A stretch of DNA of 64,000 bases from Agapetus fuscipes (taxonomy: Eukaryota; Arthropoda; Insecta; Trichoptera; Glossosomatidae): contig OX637361.1 of assembly GCA_951799405.1 (NCBI GenBank), forward strand, positions 8,517,156 to 8,581,155, written 5' to 3'. Shown in pieces: positions 12,076 to 22,377 of the stretch. Made by a program: the position numbers and the translations under genes. The notes beneath the pieces are model-generated. The model was not told the origin of the DNA. It did no database searches and was given only the letters and a program-made list of their open reading frames with translations. Every line of letters begins with the position of its first letter. The stretch's first letter is position 1.

Positions 12076-12219
12076 CAGGGTTGCCTCCGTCCAGATACTT
12101 CGGGAGGAATTTCTTGTCCTGATTTTGCAGATTTTTTTACGAGTTTGACTGAAATACTGAAGGCGCCCTATTTCCATTTTACTGAATGCAGAATCGAGGT
12201 TTTTTCGATCAAATTCAAC

Positions 12220-12400
12220 TCAACGCAACTAAGCTACATATGTAGTGCAACTTCTTGTCGGGTTCTCTTCAAAGGGGCTGTATGTGGCGAGTGAACGTAT
12301 TTATTTTCACAGGTAAGGAGGTTGGCCTTGCACCAACCACTTCAGTTAAAGTGGGGGTTTCACAGCTCCAAAGGGGGCTGGTGACTGGCAATATAGCTAA
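12220..12400 (-). mobile_element. SINE1, truncated (no tRNA head)
   Basis: Minus-strand body of SINE1 from the terminal 'CAACGCAACTAAGCTACATA' to the middle hairpin region; the tRNA-like head is missing. On the plus strand it presents 'TTTATTTTCACAG|GTAAGG' at 12299-12318. Confidence 0.75.
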
Positions 12401-12519
12401 TGAAAGTGCTGGTTCAATTCACAAAGTCAGCTGCAGGACAATACTAATTGACTTTTGATTGAATATTATATGAATGACTTCTTTAGAGGTTACTATTAAT
12501 TAATAATTAATCAAAATAT

Positions 12520-12762
12520 ACTATAATCTATTATCTAAGTTGCAAAGGTATATCAACATTTAAAACTCTTTATCAAATGCATACCCACAAACAGACACGT
12601 GTAAATCCGCGCTTACACATGCATGCCGCATGTGGACTTACAATTAAAAAAAACCCAATCTCAAATGAACTTAAGCCCTGAAACATTGGTGACATTTGCA
12701 AAGTGAAACCTTTTTTTACAGTATGGGTTGTCAGTCTCAAACTAACCTATAAGTCAAGGAAT
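12520..12762 (-). mobile_element. LINE-A 3'UTR
   Basis: Minus-strand copy with tail at the left and 'AACCTATAAGTCAAGGAAT' at the right. It lacks part of the central GCCGACCTTCCC block (small deletion). A second copy follows directly. Confidence 0.7.
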
Positions 12763-12782
12763 GGTGATGAGGATAAAAATTG

Positions 12783-13034
12783 ATATCTAATCTAAGTTGC
12801 AAAGATATGTTACGTTGGAGATTCACATTACATGCATTCCCACAACCAGACACGTACAATTTCGCGCTTGCACATGCCTCATGAACCTACAACATAAAAA
12901 CCAAATCTCAAATGGACATACGCCCTGCAACTCTTGCCGTCCTTCCCTGAAACAGGGGTGACATTGGCAAAGTGAACCATTTTTACAGCATGGGTGGGCA
13001 GCCGCATACCAACCTATAAGTCAAGGAACAGGAT
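12783..13034 (-). mobile_element. LINE-A 3'UTR, second adjacent copy
   Basis: Minus-strand copy in the same orientation as the one 20 bases upstream. It contains the full 'CTCTTGCCGTCCTTCCCTGA' block. The two differ enough to be separate insertions. Confidence 0.75.
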
Positions 13035-13124
13035 ATAATTTTTTTATTTGTCTACTTGCCAATCTCAGTGTTCCGAGACGTTTCCTGTTTGATTTGGCAA
13101 CCCTGTTACCGATGATAATAATTT

Positions 13125-13335
13125 TCACCGCCAGTGCGAGGACCTCGCCCGAGTCTCAGGAGGCGGGGGGTTGTGTAGGGAGGGAGGGGGTGGGGAGGCC
13201 GCACCGCGACCGACTGGCGAGTAGCGGGCGGCCGAAGAAAGCGAAAACAAACCCATAAATGCGGGGGTCAGTGACCGCCGGCACCCCACCCCCCCACCCA
13301 CCTTCCACCTCCCCACCCACCGCAACTAAACACGA
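13125..13335. other. GC-rich island with G-quadruplex-type runs
   Basis: Sharply GC-rich against its AT-rich surroundings. 13161-13196 on the plus strand has four or more runs of three to six G separated by one to seven bases. 13280-13320 is C-rich, so the opposite strand also has G-runs. Overlapping reading frames here are low-complexity (proline, glycine) and not convincing as protein. It could be an old CpG-rich promoter or first exon, but nothing proves this. Confidence 0.55.
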
Positions 13336-13750
13336 AGCCAAAATAAACAAGAAAAAAGACACACACACATCTAGTTACAGTCACGATCCACGAGTACGCA
13401 GTCTCACGGGTGAATTTGTTTGCAGCTCTTATCTGTTATGTCATGTAAATATAGTGTCATCTTTAATTTAGACGTGCGAATGCGTGCAAACAACCATCAC
13501 AGTAAAGAAACAAGACAAGAAAACATGTGTAAGTTTGCGCTTACGCATGTCGCATGTGTTCTTGCAAAGGTACAGAAACAGAAACCAAAGTATTTCGAGG
13601 TACTGCTTCTCCCGAAACTGGTCGTGTATAAGTATACAAAAATAAAACTCATGTGAATTAAAACCAAGTAATTTTTATTTTAATCTATTAAAATGAACTT
13701 TCACAAAGTTACTGCCGAAAATCTAGATTCTAGATAATAACTAAAGCACT
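13336..13750. other. No feature seen
   Basis: Unassigned. 13500-13580 weakly resembles a LINE-A tail block but is too short to call. Confidence 0.3.
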
Positions 13751-13751
13751 T

Positions 13752-13990
13752 CTGTAACTGCAACTGTAACTCTGTAGCCATTCCAGATTAGGGGTGGCCA
13801 GAGCCTCTGCAGGTTTGCCTCCATTTTTTCCTATCCCTGCATACCTCTTTCAACTCATATCCATCACCTTTTTCATACATATCCTTCTCTTACATTTGCT
13901 TTGTATATATCCCATTCTTTCACAATTTCAGCAATCTGATTCAGACATACTTTTTTCGGTCTTCCCTTTCCTCTTTTCCTTTTCACATTT
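13752..13990 (-). mobile_element. LINE-B 3' end
   Basis: On the minus strand it encodes a decayed C-terminal segment equivalent to MKKVMDMNELKEVCKDRKK, followed by 'GGCCACCCCTAATCTGGAAT' and a repeated GTTACA tail. This is the same family as 21935-22270 and 40360-40560. Confidence 0.7.
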
Positions 13991-13994
13991 CCTG

Positions 13995-14135
13995 CGTATA
14001 TATGTACATACAAAACAAATCACAAATGAACATCAACCCATCAACTCTTCCGCCCTTCCCTAAAACAGGGGTGATTTCGATTATACAACTTTTAACAATA
14101 TAAATGGTTAAGCTCATACCAACATGTCGAGAAAC
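13995..14135 (-). mobile_element. LINE-A 3'UTR fragment
   Basis: Worn copy with 'TTCCGCCCTTCCCTAAAACA' and a degraded terminal block. It abuts a LINE-B fragment. Confidence 0.55.
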
Positions 14136-14600
14136 AAAAATGATAAATATTCAGAAATTTCACATAATTTTGTTATTTGTTGTATTAATTTTTTGAAGCA
14201 CCGGAATGCTCCGAATATGACTCATCGTTGAAATCATTTGAAAGGTCAAATATTTGATGAATTTGTTCTTCACAAACTGCAAGTAAACCAGATGTTAACG
14301 TGCTGAAAATGCATTTAAACCCACAAATATTTTATTGCGCGTGTATCTTTCTAATTCCCTAACAATTAATATTGATCTTTTGACCTTTGAACCCGTTCAT
14401 TATGAGATTGAGACAAAAACTGAAAGTAAACATAGAAAAAATATATCTACAGACGCTTGCTAGTTTACAAATGAAACATTTGTTATGAAGCCTTACTTCC
14501 GGGTGTTTCAAATGGTTTCAAATATAGATGCGACTTTATACAGAAAGACAAACTTACAGAGAATCGTGTTGATAGATTTGTTTTTCAGTTTAAAGTCACA

Positions 14601-14895
14601 TCAGCTTGCATTCCATGCCGAGAGCTTCGGGTTTGAATCCCATCGAGAGTGTTAGAAACGATTTCCCGCTTGGGTGTTTACTTCAAACCCAAAATAAAAT
14701 TACCGACAAGGGCGGCAAGTTTTACTCAGGCCTCACAAGAATTGAGCACCAGTCCCCACTTCAATTGAAGTGGTTGGCGTAAGGCCAGCCCCGTTGACTG
14801 TAAAAATAAATAGGTTCTACTCGCCACGTGCGACACCTTCGGGGAAAAACGTGGCAAAGAGTTACACTCTATGTGCAGCGTAGTAGCGTAGCGTT
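14601..14895 (+). mobile_element. SINE1, 5'-truncated head
   Basis: Contains the second half of the tRNA-like head ('TTGCATTCCATGCCGAGAGC', B-box 'GGGTTTGAATCCC') and a body with an internal deletion, ending at 'GTTACACTCTATGTGCAGC'. The A-box is lost. Confidence 0.75.
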
Positions 14896-14928
14896 GGTAA
14901 ATTTTTAACACCAGCTGAAGTGTTATTC

Positions 14929-15134
14929 TGCTAAATTCCTTTCACATTGGATATCAATCCGAAGTCGAAGCTTGCTAGCGCTTGCGAAAGAACTGGCGAT
15001 TCATCTCCAAAAATAAGATGTACCTACTGTGGTTTTTTTTTATCTATGGAGTTATTTTGCAAGCGCTAGCGCTCCCGACTTGTTTTGGACACCAATCGCC
15101 AGCTCGTCGCCTTAAGGTCGTAAGGAATTTAGCA
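14929..15134. mobile_element. MITE-T copy
   Basis: Clean copy: left end TGCTAAATTCCTTTCACA, right end GTAAGGAATTTAGCA. Inner sub-inverted sequences ('AGCGCTTGC' and 'GCAAGCGCT') make the body partly palindromic. Non-coding. Confidence 0.75.
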
Positions 15135-15502
15135 GTATAGCGCATCTGGGCAGTACTTTTATATCGTCTTGTTTCTGAAGGTGGTTTTTATGAGGACCTT
15201 TTAATATTTTTCCTTAAAACAGATACCGATTTTGTATCGTTCATTCTCATTAAGATACACGGAAGCCATTCTACTGCTTTCTAAGAATGACTTAAATTAT
15301 TCATGCTTATCTTTGATGAATTCGTTAGCTAGTTAGCACCATGTTCTAGCTAAAACTGTAATAAAACGTTAGCTGTTTGCAATTTTATTACTGAGAGTGA
15401 AACTTGCAGTGGACTACATAGTAAAGTCATCCACCCAATAATAAATAATTGAGCTTAAAAAACGGTACGTATGAGAAACGCTAGCCGGGTTTTTTTGTAA
15501 TC

Positions 15503-15650
15503 ATAACGCCAAGTTAAAAAATCCGTCTAAGCTATGGTTAACATAGCGTTTACTAAAAAATTTAGCGAAAATAAAGCAGCGCCTAATGTGAGCGTATTAA
15601 TTTTGATGTATTTTAGGGAAAACGCTGTGGTTGAGTTTGCACTTTGTGTA
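15503..15650. mobile_element. MITE-C copy
   Basis: Shares 'ACATAGCGTTTACTAAAAAA', 'AAAACGCTG' and 'GTTGAGTTTGCACTT' in the same order as 23098-23240. Confidence 0.5.
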
Positions 15651-15940
15651 CAGATCCACGACGCAGTAGACAGAAATCTCAATGCAAGATGAAATAAAAA
15701 TAGTGGATGGCCTTGTGAATGAAAATGCATTGAAATACTAAAATCATAGGAAGCGAATCGAACTCGGCGACTAACATGATATGGTCACTTTTGTTAATTA
15801 TGTAAAGTTGATTTATAATTTGAACATATTTTTTATTCACAAATTTAAAGTTATGTGAGTCGCATAGACGCAAAAGCGACAATCTAGGGTTTTTGATGAA
15901 AAAAAAATAGTCTACCGGATAGTTTAGACTTTAGAGGTTT

Positions 15941-15978
15941 GAGAAATGATTTCCCTTTACGGTGTTTATATTAAAGTA
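15941..15978 (+). mobile_element. SINE1 scrap
   Basis: Only the 'GAGAAATGATTTCCC' to 'GGTGTTTAT' part of the SINE1 body is left. Confidence 0.5.
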
Positions 15979-16004
15979 CTAGTAAGTAAGGTTTATTCCT
16001 GTTT

Positions 16005-16410
16005 TTGTTTTTAGAATAGATTTGTGAAGAGGAATATAATTCACCAACCTATTCTGCCTGACCAGAAACAGGTAGGTATTAATATCATCAATTAATAATT
16101 AATTATTGTTTATTTTATTGAATTATTAATTAATAATTACCCAATAACATCTGTTAAACCAGAGATGAGTTCATCCTCAGTCGCCGTACAGAGAGGATGT
16201 TTTCTTCTGAAGACGTCGGCTACGTCGCTGACGAAACGTAGAGAATGATGTAAGTTCTCTCCAAACGGTTCGTTAAATATCCGATTTAAATTAAGTTTTA
16301 AAATTGTTCAGTTTTAAAAAAAAATATATAATTGTCAAAATGTCAAACGACCGTAATTCTAACTTAAACCTAACTATTAAACCAGAGTCAAAGTTATGGT
16401 CAAATGACCC
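16005..16410 (+). repeat. Dispersed repeat D with a hammerhead-like core
   Basis: 'AATTCACCAACCTATTCTGC' and 'CTGACCAGAAACAG' are shared with 29060-29310, as is 'GTCAAAGTTATGGTCAA'. 16207-16236 reads CTGAAGA, C, GTC, a 12-base loop, GAC, GAAA, the hammerhead-like arrangement discussed in findings. An AT-only inverted repeat sits at about 16085-16138. Confidence 0.45.
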
Positions 16411-16680
16411 AGGCGGGGATTGAACCAACGTTGTTTTATTCCAAACACGCTAGAAAGATCAGCCCGCTTGGCCCCCTCGGCCATAACGCCGACTCATGAA
16501 ATAAGAACCTGCCTGGAAACTGTAGCAGGGAAACCCCTACACTTAAAGTGACGTGCTTCTTTTCTTCAACGGCTGAATTCATATTATCTTCGTCCCTCCT
16601 AACAAATGGCATAAACAATTGCCATCAAAAATTTTGCACTTGGCACTTTGTCACTATTAACGAGGTCCTTTACCCGATGT
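16411..16680 (-). repeat. tRNA-like SINE candidate
   Basis: On the minus strand, 'GGCCGAGGGGGCCAAGCGGG' and a worn 'GGTTCAATCCCCGCC' (16411-16425) sit in A-box and B-box positions. It is a single copy in this window, so the family is not proven. Confidence 0.35.
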
Positions 16681-17131
16681 TACTCAAAGCAAATTTGAGT
16701 CACAATTGAAACAAAATATTTTAGTCATCAAAAGTACTTCGACCCACGCAAAACTCTGCGTCTCCCAAAAAGCGTATCGTGAAGAGGTGTTTGTCCATTC
16801 TGTGAAGCAACAACGGAAAAAAAAAACTTTCGGAAGTCCAACTGGTCATTTGATAGAAATGTGGTGCGGAGTCATATTGTGATGGAAGAGGTGGTCAATA
16901 CTGTCCGGCAATTGGATTTGCAAATCTATGCTGGTGATGGTAGGCAGCTGGTAAATTTGCATAGACGACAAAAAAGCTGCTTACCATAAGTTCATGGAGA
17001 CTCATGTTTGAATAACTAGGAATAATTTCTCATCCTGCTACATTTAGTATTCGTTGACGAATGAGATTTGTTTCGTTTAAGATTTTCTTCTAAAATTCAT
17101 GTGTAAAATGGACCAACCCAGAAGCGCTGTC

Positions 17132-17255
17132 GACTAAATTCCTTACACTTTGGATATCAATCCAAGTCGGAGCTTCCTAGTGCTTGTGAAAGAAGTCCAT
17201 AGATAAAAAAAAAAAACAGTACCCCTTATTTTTGGACACGACTCGGAATTTAGCA
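17132..17255. mobile_element. MITE-T copy, internally deleted
   Basis: Ends GACTAAATTCCTTACAC and CGGAATTTAGCA. The body retains 'ATATCAATCCAAGTCGGAGC' and 'TCCATAGATAAAAAA'. It lacks the distal third found in other copies. Confidence 0.7.
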
Positions 17256-17277
17256 GAATTACGTTTCAGAGGTTCCT

Positions 17278-17346
17278 AAAAGCCTTTTCACACATAAACA
17301 ATTCTGTCTGTTTTGTCTTAGTTTTTTTTTCTATCTGGTGCCGGAT
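17278..17346. mobile_element. MITE-F left half
   Basis: 'CCTTTTCACACATAAACAAT' followed by 'TCTGTCTGTTTTG' and 'GGTGCCGGATCG' matches the left half of the copy at 61588-61745. Confidence 0.45.
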
Positions 17347-17379
17347 CGGAAGTCTAGAAGTCTTCTTCTTCTTCGTGTC

Positions 17380-17905
17380 AGACACTACACTACTCTTGCC
17401 CAGTGTCGGGCAACATCCACTGCTTCACTATTACTCTCCATTAGGTCGGCCAGTGAGCAGCTTGTTGGGCAGGCCGGGCAGATCCGAAGATGATCCATTG
17501 ACTGTTGGACTCCGCATTCACAGAGCGTGGTGTCATTTTGATGAAGGATTCCCCAGGCCCTCATATTACAGTGCTGTGAATTATTCAGGGTTTTTGCTCT
17601 TTCAACCCTTGAAGCCACTTCGCGCCTGATGTGTGGGGGGGCTATGCCTGATAGTGGATATAGGCGTAGGTTTGAGACATCCCGTGATGATGCGACAAGT
17701 ATCATTCAGTGCTGTGAACGCTCCCATACAGGAGCAGCATATTCACCGGCTGAGAAGCACAATGCCATTGCAGTCGTTCGCACTGCGGAGTCTAGAAGTA
17801 ATGGTGCGACTTGTCACCCGCAGGTGCAGTTCCAAGAATGCGACGAAACATTTTGTGAACAAATATCTCTTTTGTTTCTGAACCAGACTTCAGCTTTCAC
17901 ATCCG
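17380..17905 (-). pseudogene. LINE reverse-transcriptase C-terminal region, decayed
   Basis: On the minus strand, fragments in two frames join into the C-terminal region of a non-LTR retrotransposon polyprotein. In order: YAAPVW, ALNDTCRIITGCLKPTP, LYPLSGIAPPHIRREVASR, then CECGVQQSMDHL and CPACP. The cysteine-histidine set (CxC, H, CxxC) is the zinc-knuckle-like end typical of such proteins. A single frame covers 17385-17705; the upstream part is shifted, so the element is dead. This family differs from LINE-A. Confidence 0.75.
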
Positions 17906-18204
17906 TACAACACAACTGGCCGACCAATAGAAGTGTATATTGTAGAATATGTTTCTGAAGTCAAACAAGGCTCTGTGAATGCAAGAATGATAAAATTTCA
18001 CTCGTCACTCGTGTAAGGAGAGATTTGCGGCTAAATATGTCGGGCATCACTCCAGGAAGGAGAGATATCGTGTACCTACAGTCGCTATCGTGTCGCCTTC
18101 CGTAAATATTCTTATCGGCCACACAGTGCATTGTTATTTTTTATTAAACCTACACACATCTACATTACCGCACGATGACTCAATACAATCATTTTATTCC
18201 CCCC

Positions 18205-18420
18205 ATGTAGATGTGTGAGTGTCTCTCAGTTATGTGTGTGTGTCTCTCATGTATGTGTGTGTGTGTCTCTCATGTATGTGTGTGTGTGTCTCTCATGTAT
18301 GTGTGTGTGTGTCTCTCATGTATGTGTGTGTGTCTCTTATGTATGTGTGTGTGTGTCTCTCATGTATGTGTGTGTGTGTGTCTCTCATCGTCTCATTTAT
18401 GTTTGTATCTCTCATCTATG
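18205..18420. repeat. Minisatellite of GTGTCTCTCATGTAT units
   Basis: About eight units of 21-25 bases, each built from CTCTCATGTATGTGTGTGTG. The three overlapping reading frames (cysteine/valine/serine repeats) are by-products of the array. Confidence 0.9.
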
Positions 18421-18425
18421 TGTAA

Positions 18426-18752
18426 ACGCAACTAGCGCAACTAAGTTACACATTGTGTAACTTCTTGCCGCGCTATCCCCGAAGAGATCGCATGCGGCGA
18501 GTTGAATCTATTTATTTTTACAGGTAAGGGGCTGACCTTACGCCAACCACTTCTGTTGAAGTGGGGGTTTCCCAGCTCCCGAGAGGGCTGGTACTCATTT
18601 CTTGTGAAGGCTGAGTAAACCTTGCCGGTTTTTTATTATGGGGTTTGAAATAAACACCGAAACGGGAAATCATTTCTGACACCCTCGGTGGGATTCGAAC
18701 TCCAGCTCACGGCATGGAATGCAAGCACTCTACCAACTGAGCTATCGACCGG
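18426..18752 (-). mobile_element. SINE1, full-length copy
   Basis: Complete minus-strand SINE1. The tRNA-like head ends at 18752 with A-box 'TAGCTCAGTTGGTAGAG' and B-box region 'GAGTTCGAATCCC'. The body terminus lies at 18426. On the plus strand it presents 'TTTATTTTTACAG|GTAAGG' at 18511-18529. Confidence 0.85.
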
Positions 18753-18844
18753 TTGTGTGTGTGTATTTTATTTTATGTGTAAGAGACATTAGTATATAAA
18801 CTTATATGCATTTTTCTGTGAATGTGTGTGTGTGTGTGTGTGCG

Positions 18845-19402
18845 TACAGAATCGTAACTGAAAGGTTGTGGGTTCGATTCCCGGCAAAGCACAAAACAAT
18901 ATCATTTAATTTTCATAATTTATTTTTCAACATTTATTTTACACAATGCCGGTGTACAATGCACTGATTTCTAGCTCTTGCTTTTGACTTCACGGCTCAA
19001 TGTTTTATTTGACTCTGACCTGCACACAATTGCGGCTTACATTTATATACGTTCATACAGACGTTTCTCGACTGTTCTCGATTTCTCGAACATAGTGGAT
19101 GATTCCAGAGCGTTGTTCCACTAGCGGGATTAGAATCACGTATGCACTAATACTAGCATACGCTCGTAACAATGAATTATTTTCGATGGGTTGAAAAATT
19201 CATAAGCTTCCATGGATTTATAAGGACTCCATGTAAGCTTCAACAAAGAGCAGTCACTAAATGTCCATCCAGCCTTACAGCAAATGGTCTTGTTTGTGCC
19301 ATTTGTGCTTTCTACTGCCCTATAAGCCTCCTTGCAGAGGGCTTCTGAGATGTGAATCCACAGATCTGGTGTGAATCACATAAAAGCAGTGCTCAACAAA
19401 TA
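18845..19402 (+). mobile_element. SINE2 interrupted by an LTR-like fragment
   Basis: The tRNA-like head half (18845-18890: 'AAAGGTTGTGGGTTCGATTC') and the body (from about 19174: 'GGGTTGAAAAATTCATAA', 'CCATCCAGCCTTACAGCAAA') belong to one SINE2. They are separated by an LTR-like segment (next entry). Confidence 0.6.
18905..19173 (+). repeat. LTR-like fragment, 3' part
   Basis: Ends 'CGCTCGTAACA', as do 21587 and 37055. It contains 'TTATTTTACACAATG' and 'TCGATTTCTCG' blocks shared with 51345-51635. It is inserted in SINE2. Confidence 0.45.
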
Positions 19403-19939
19403 TATCATCCTTATTTATGTATATATTTACTTACCTATGAATTTGTTCATTAGCTTTGCACATATGTTATGATTGTCTTTCTATGTATGCATATCTTTAT
19501 TTGTATGTGTTTCCTTTATACAGCAAAAATATCACTTACACATGTATGTGTGCATTGGTTTTGTTTGTGTGTGTCTGACTTTTTAGACGTGTGTATGTGT
19601 GTGAATGTGTGAGTAAACTGAATCGCAGAGTTTATCAACACGAAAACAAATCAATTATGTAACGGCTCCAAAATAAATGTATCAGCGGAATTAAGTTTTC
19701 TATTTTTTTTTTGTCGTGGCGTCGCCTGTAGTTGATGACGTCTATCTTGTTAGAGCGCGACTCGTCGGTTGGTCTGATTGAAAATATTTACTTAGTCGTG
19801 AGATGCCTGTCGCATAAGAATGTACAAACAAGTACAGAAATAATTGAAACATATTTCTAGACGTTACTGCTTTGTAATACGAGCGCACTTTTGGATCCTT
19901 ATCGAAACATTCCAATCAATTCACAAGACTGACAATTCG
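19403..19939. other. No feature seen
   Basis: Unassigned; GT-rich around 19540-19620. Confidence 0.3.
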
Positions 19940-20242
19940 CAACGCAACCAAGCTACACATATTGTGCAACTTCTTGCCTTGTTATCTCCGAAGGGTTTTG
20001 CATGTGGCGAGTGGAACCAATTTATTTTTACAGGTAATCGAGCTGGCTTTACGCCAATCACTTCAATTGAAGTTAGGGGTCCTCAGCTTCCGAGGGGTCT
20101 TGTACTCATTTCTTGTGAACTTTATTTTGGGTTTTTGAAATAAACACCGGAACGGGAAGTCATTTCTGACACCCTCGGTGGGATTCAAACCCGAGCTCTC
20201 GGCATGGAATGCAAGCACTCTACCAACTGAGCTATCGACCGG
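19940..20242 (-). mobile_element. SINE1, near full-length copy
   Basis: Minus-strand copy with an intact head ('TAGCTCAGTTGGTAGAG', B-box 'GGGTTTGAATCCC'). The plus strand shows 'TTTATTTTTACAG|GTAATC' at 20021-20039; the donor half is mutated at its fifth base relative to the other copies. Confidence 0.85.
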
Positions 20243-20630
20243 ACTCTTCGACCTGTAAGGGCCGGACTACCTACGGGTCTCTCTAGGATTTCTACGATTG
20301 AATACGAAGGAACTTACGAATTGATGTATAAGGCAGTAAGAAAAATATTCACCGTATTTGGAGACTGTGCATTGTGTGCATTGACAAAAGCTAATCCTCA
20401 GAGGATAGAATTAATTTACCCTACAAGATTTGGGCACTGTAGAATGTAGACAAAAAACAAGATGAATTGAGATCATTCATTGACATTTGATAATATAGGA
20501 TCCTCTAACATAGAATCGTTTACTCCATAAAATTTGGGACAACATAGACCTTGAGTAGATGATACAGCAGAAAACTCAAAGTATTTAAAAATCATAAATT
20601 GGCAGTACCTGATCTTCTGTAGTGTAAAAT
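20243..20630. other. No feature seen
   Basis: Unassigned; no gene or repeat recognised. Confidence 0.3.
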
Positions 20631-20869
20631 TTAAGTTGCAAAGATATATTATCAACTTTATAGATTCCCACAATGCCCAAGAAGACATCAGACACGTGTA
20701 AATTTGCGTTTTCGCATGTTGAATGAGTGCTCCCAAAAAAACCCAAATCTTAAATGAACATGAGCTCTGAAACTTTTGAGCTTTCCTGAAAGAGGGGTGA
20801 CAATTGCAAAGAGAAACAATTTTTATACGTACGTGGTCAGCCTCATACGAACATGTAAGTCAAGGAATA
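20631..20869 (-). mobile_element. LINE-A 3'UTR, worn
   Basis: Minus-strand copy with 'TTAAGTTGCAAAGATATATT' at the left and 'AACATGTAAGTCAAGGAAT' at the right. It is more diverged than most copies. Confidence 0.65.
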
Positions 20870-21290
20870 TCTCCTCGTTTAGAATTGCTAAAGCAGTAGA
20901 TTTTCAGACAATGTGTTTTGTCAAAAGAAGACTTTGAAGAATAATTAGCATCTGATTCCAAATTCTCCTTGTAAACTTCAATAATGTTTTCAATAGCAAG
21001 TCAAATTCATAATTTTTGTTTCGTTACCAAAACCAATGTCGTCACCACCTTGTAAACATTGAATAAATCTGCAAAAACTGTTCGTCCTTGAAAGTTAACA
21101 ATACTGAGAGTTGAAGCCTTCAAGAGAGAAATCTTGATTGGACATTGGACAGAGAACGTGTTCAGTTCAATATTTGGAAAACTACGCATTTTATAATGAT
21201 GAGATAACATCACAACCACACATAATAATAATGGTGAAACTACACACGGATACGAGTACAAATGCTCATCTTCATGGAGTATGTTTATAT
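20870..21290. other. No feature seen
   Basis: Unassigned. The minus-strand frame at 21007-21261 (84 codons) has no recognisable family. Confidence 0.3.
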
Positions 21291-21292
21291 TG

Positions 21293-21587
21293 TTAAGATT
21301 TTACTTAGGGTTTTTATTAAATAGCGATTTAAATTTATTTCACATGATTTATTTTTCACAATAAAGGTTACAACAATGTAGTGTTCACTCTTCACTCTCT
21401 GCCTACAATCTGCGCGTTACAATGTTCAAAGCAACTCTATCTGTTCCGCAGAATCTTTGCTCGTATTTACAGGTGCGAAAGAGATGATTATTGCATGCTC
21501 TGATGGATTATACTAGAGCCAGACACACACACCAGCAAGCTACACGTATTCACGCTCACATCCCCACGAACTAATCCGTTCGTAACA
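21293..21587 (+). repeat. Solo LTR-like element
   Basis: Starts TGTTAAGATTTTAC and ends CGTTCGTAACA, the short TG...CA inverted termini expected of an LTR. ATAT lies on both sides, a possible 4-base target duplication. The interior shares several blocks with 1853-2165, 18905-19173, 36124-37056 and 51345-51635. No internal retrovirus-like genes are seen in the window. Confidence 0.55.
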
Positions 21588-21930
21588 ATATTATATTTTA
21601 AGAAAAATAACGACACACGTTTCTTAACCTGGTTTTCAACATTTTTTTAGTTAAATTTGAAACACCGGGGCCTTTAAATTAGTGTACATATCTCCTATTT
21701 TTCATTTTCATCATCATCATTAAGACGCGAAGTTACCTGGAATTTCGCACTGATTCACAAGACGTATTCAAGCCTCAAAAGGTGCTAAGGTGTATAGAGA
21801 AGGAGCTAGAGGACGAACAGGTAGAAGGACTGTGCTAACTGATGACGCAACACGAGGAAAATTCCATAGTCATGATGTCGGGAGCCTTTAGTCTTGACCG
21901 CCTAGAATCAGACTAATGGCTGACCCTTTC
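21588..21930. other. No feature seen
   Basis: Unassigned; contains a short TCATCA microsatellite at about 21706-21720. Confidence 0.3.
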
Positions 21931-21934
21931 TCTA

Positions 21935-22270
21935 AAGCTTCAGAGAGCTGTAACTGTAACTCTGTCACCATTCCGCTAGGGGTGGCCAGAGTCTCTGCAG
22001 ACCTGCCTCTATTTCTTCCTATCCTTACATACCTCTTTCAATTCATTCATATCCATCACCTTTTTCGTGCATTTTCTTCTTTTACGCTCACTTTGTAGAT
22101 CCCATTCTTTCACAATCTCTTCAACCCAATCACTCCATACTTTTTTTGGTTGTCCCTTACGTTTTTTTCCTTTCACACAGCCTCTGTATATATACTTTGT
22201 TAGTCTATCACATGTCTATCATCATTCATTCTTTACACACGCCCAAACCATCTCATCACGTTATTGAGCT
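21935..22270 (-). pseudogene. LINE-B C-terminal coding remnant and 3' end
   Basis: On the minus strand one frame reads LTKYIYRGCVKGKKRKGQ, then PKKVWSDWVEEI, VKEWDLQSERKRRKC, MDMNELKEVCKDRKK and a stop, followed by the GGCCACCCCTAGCGGAATGG terminus. This parallels the LINE-A end (GRPRKVWMDQISEIANEW, MTLEEMKEVCKDRKKW), so the two families are related. No catalytic part survives. Confidence 0.75.
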
Positions 22271-22377
22271 TCTAATTCCCAAATTAAATCTTTTAATGAC
22301 CACTTACGGTTTTCTATGTAAAATTTTTGGACGTGTACTATTTAAGAACTGCTCAGAAACGATGGTTCCTTTACTAA

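Noticed and set aside
13125..13471. Proline/glycine-rich frames in the GC-rich island
   Set aside because: Low-complexity translations without splice context or a recognised domain.
17375..17958. Plus-strand frames of 84 and 109 codons
   Set aside because: They are antisense shadows of a decayed LINE reverse-transcriptase end on the minus strand.
18205..18420. CRISPR-like array
   Set aside because: Units are directly adjacent, with no unique spacers; it is a minisatellite in a eukaryotic genome.
18211..18460. Three overlapping cysteine/valine/serine-rich frames
   Set aside because: They are translations of the CTCTCATGTATGTGTGTG minisatellite.
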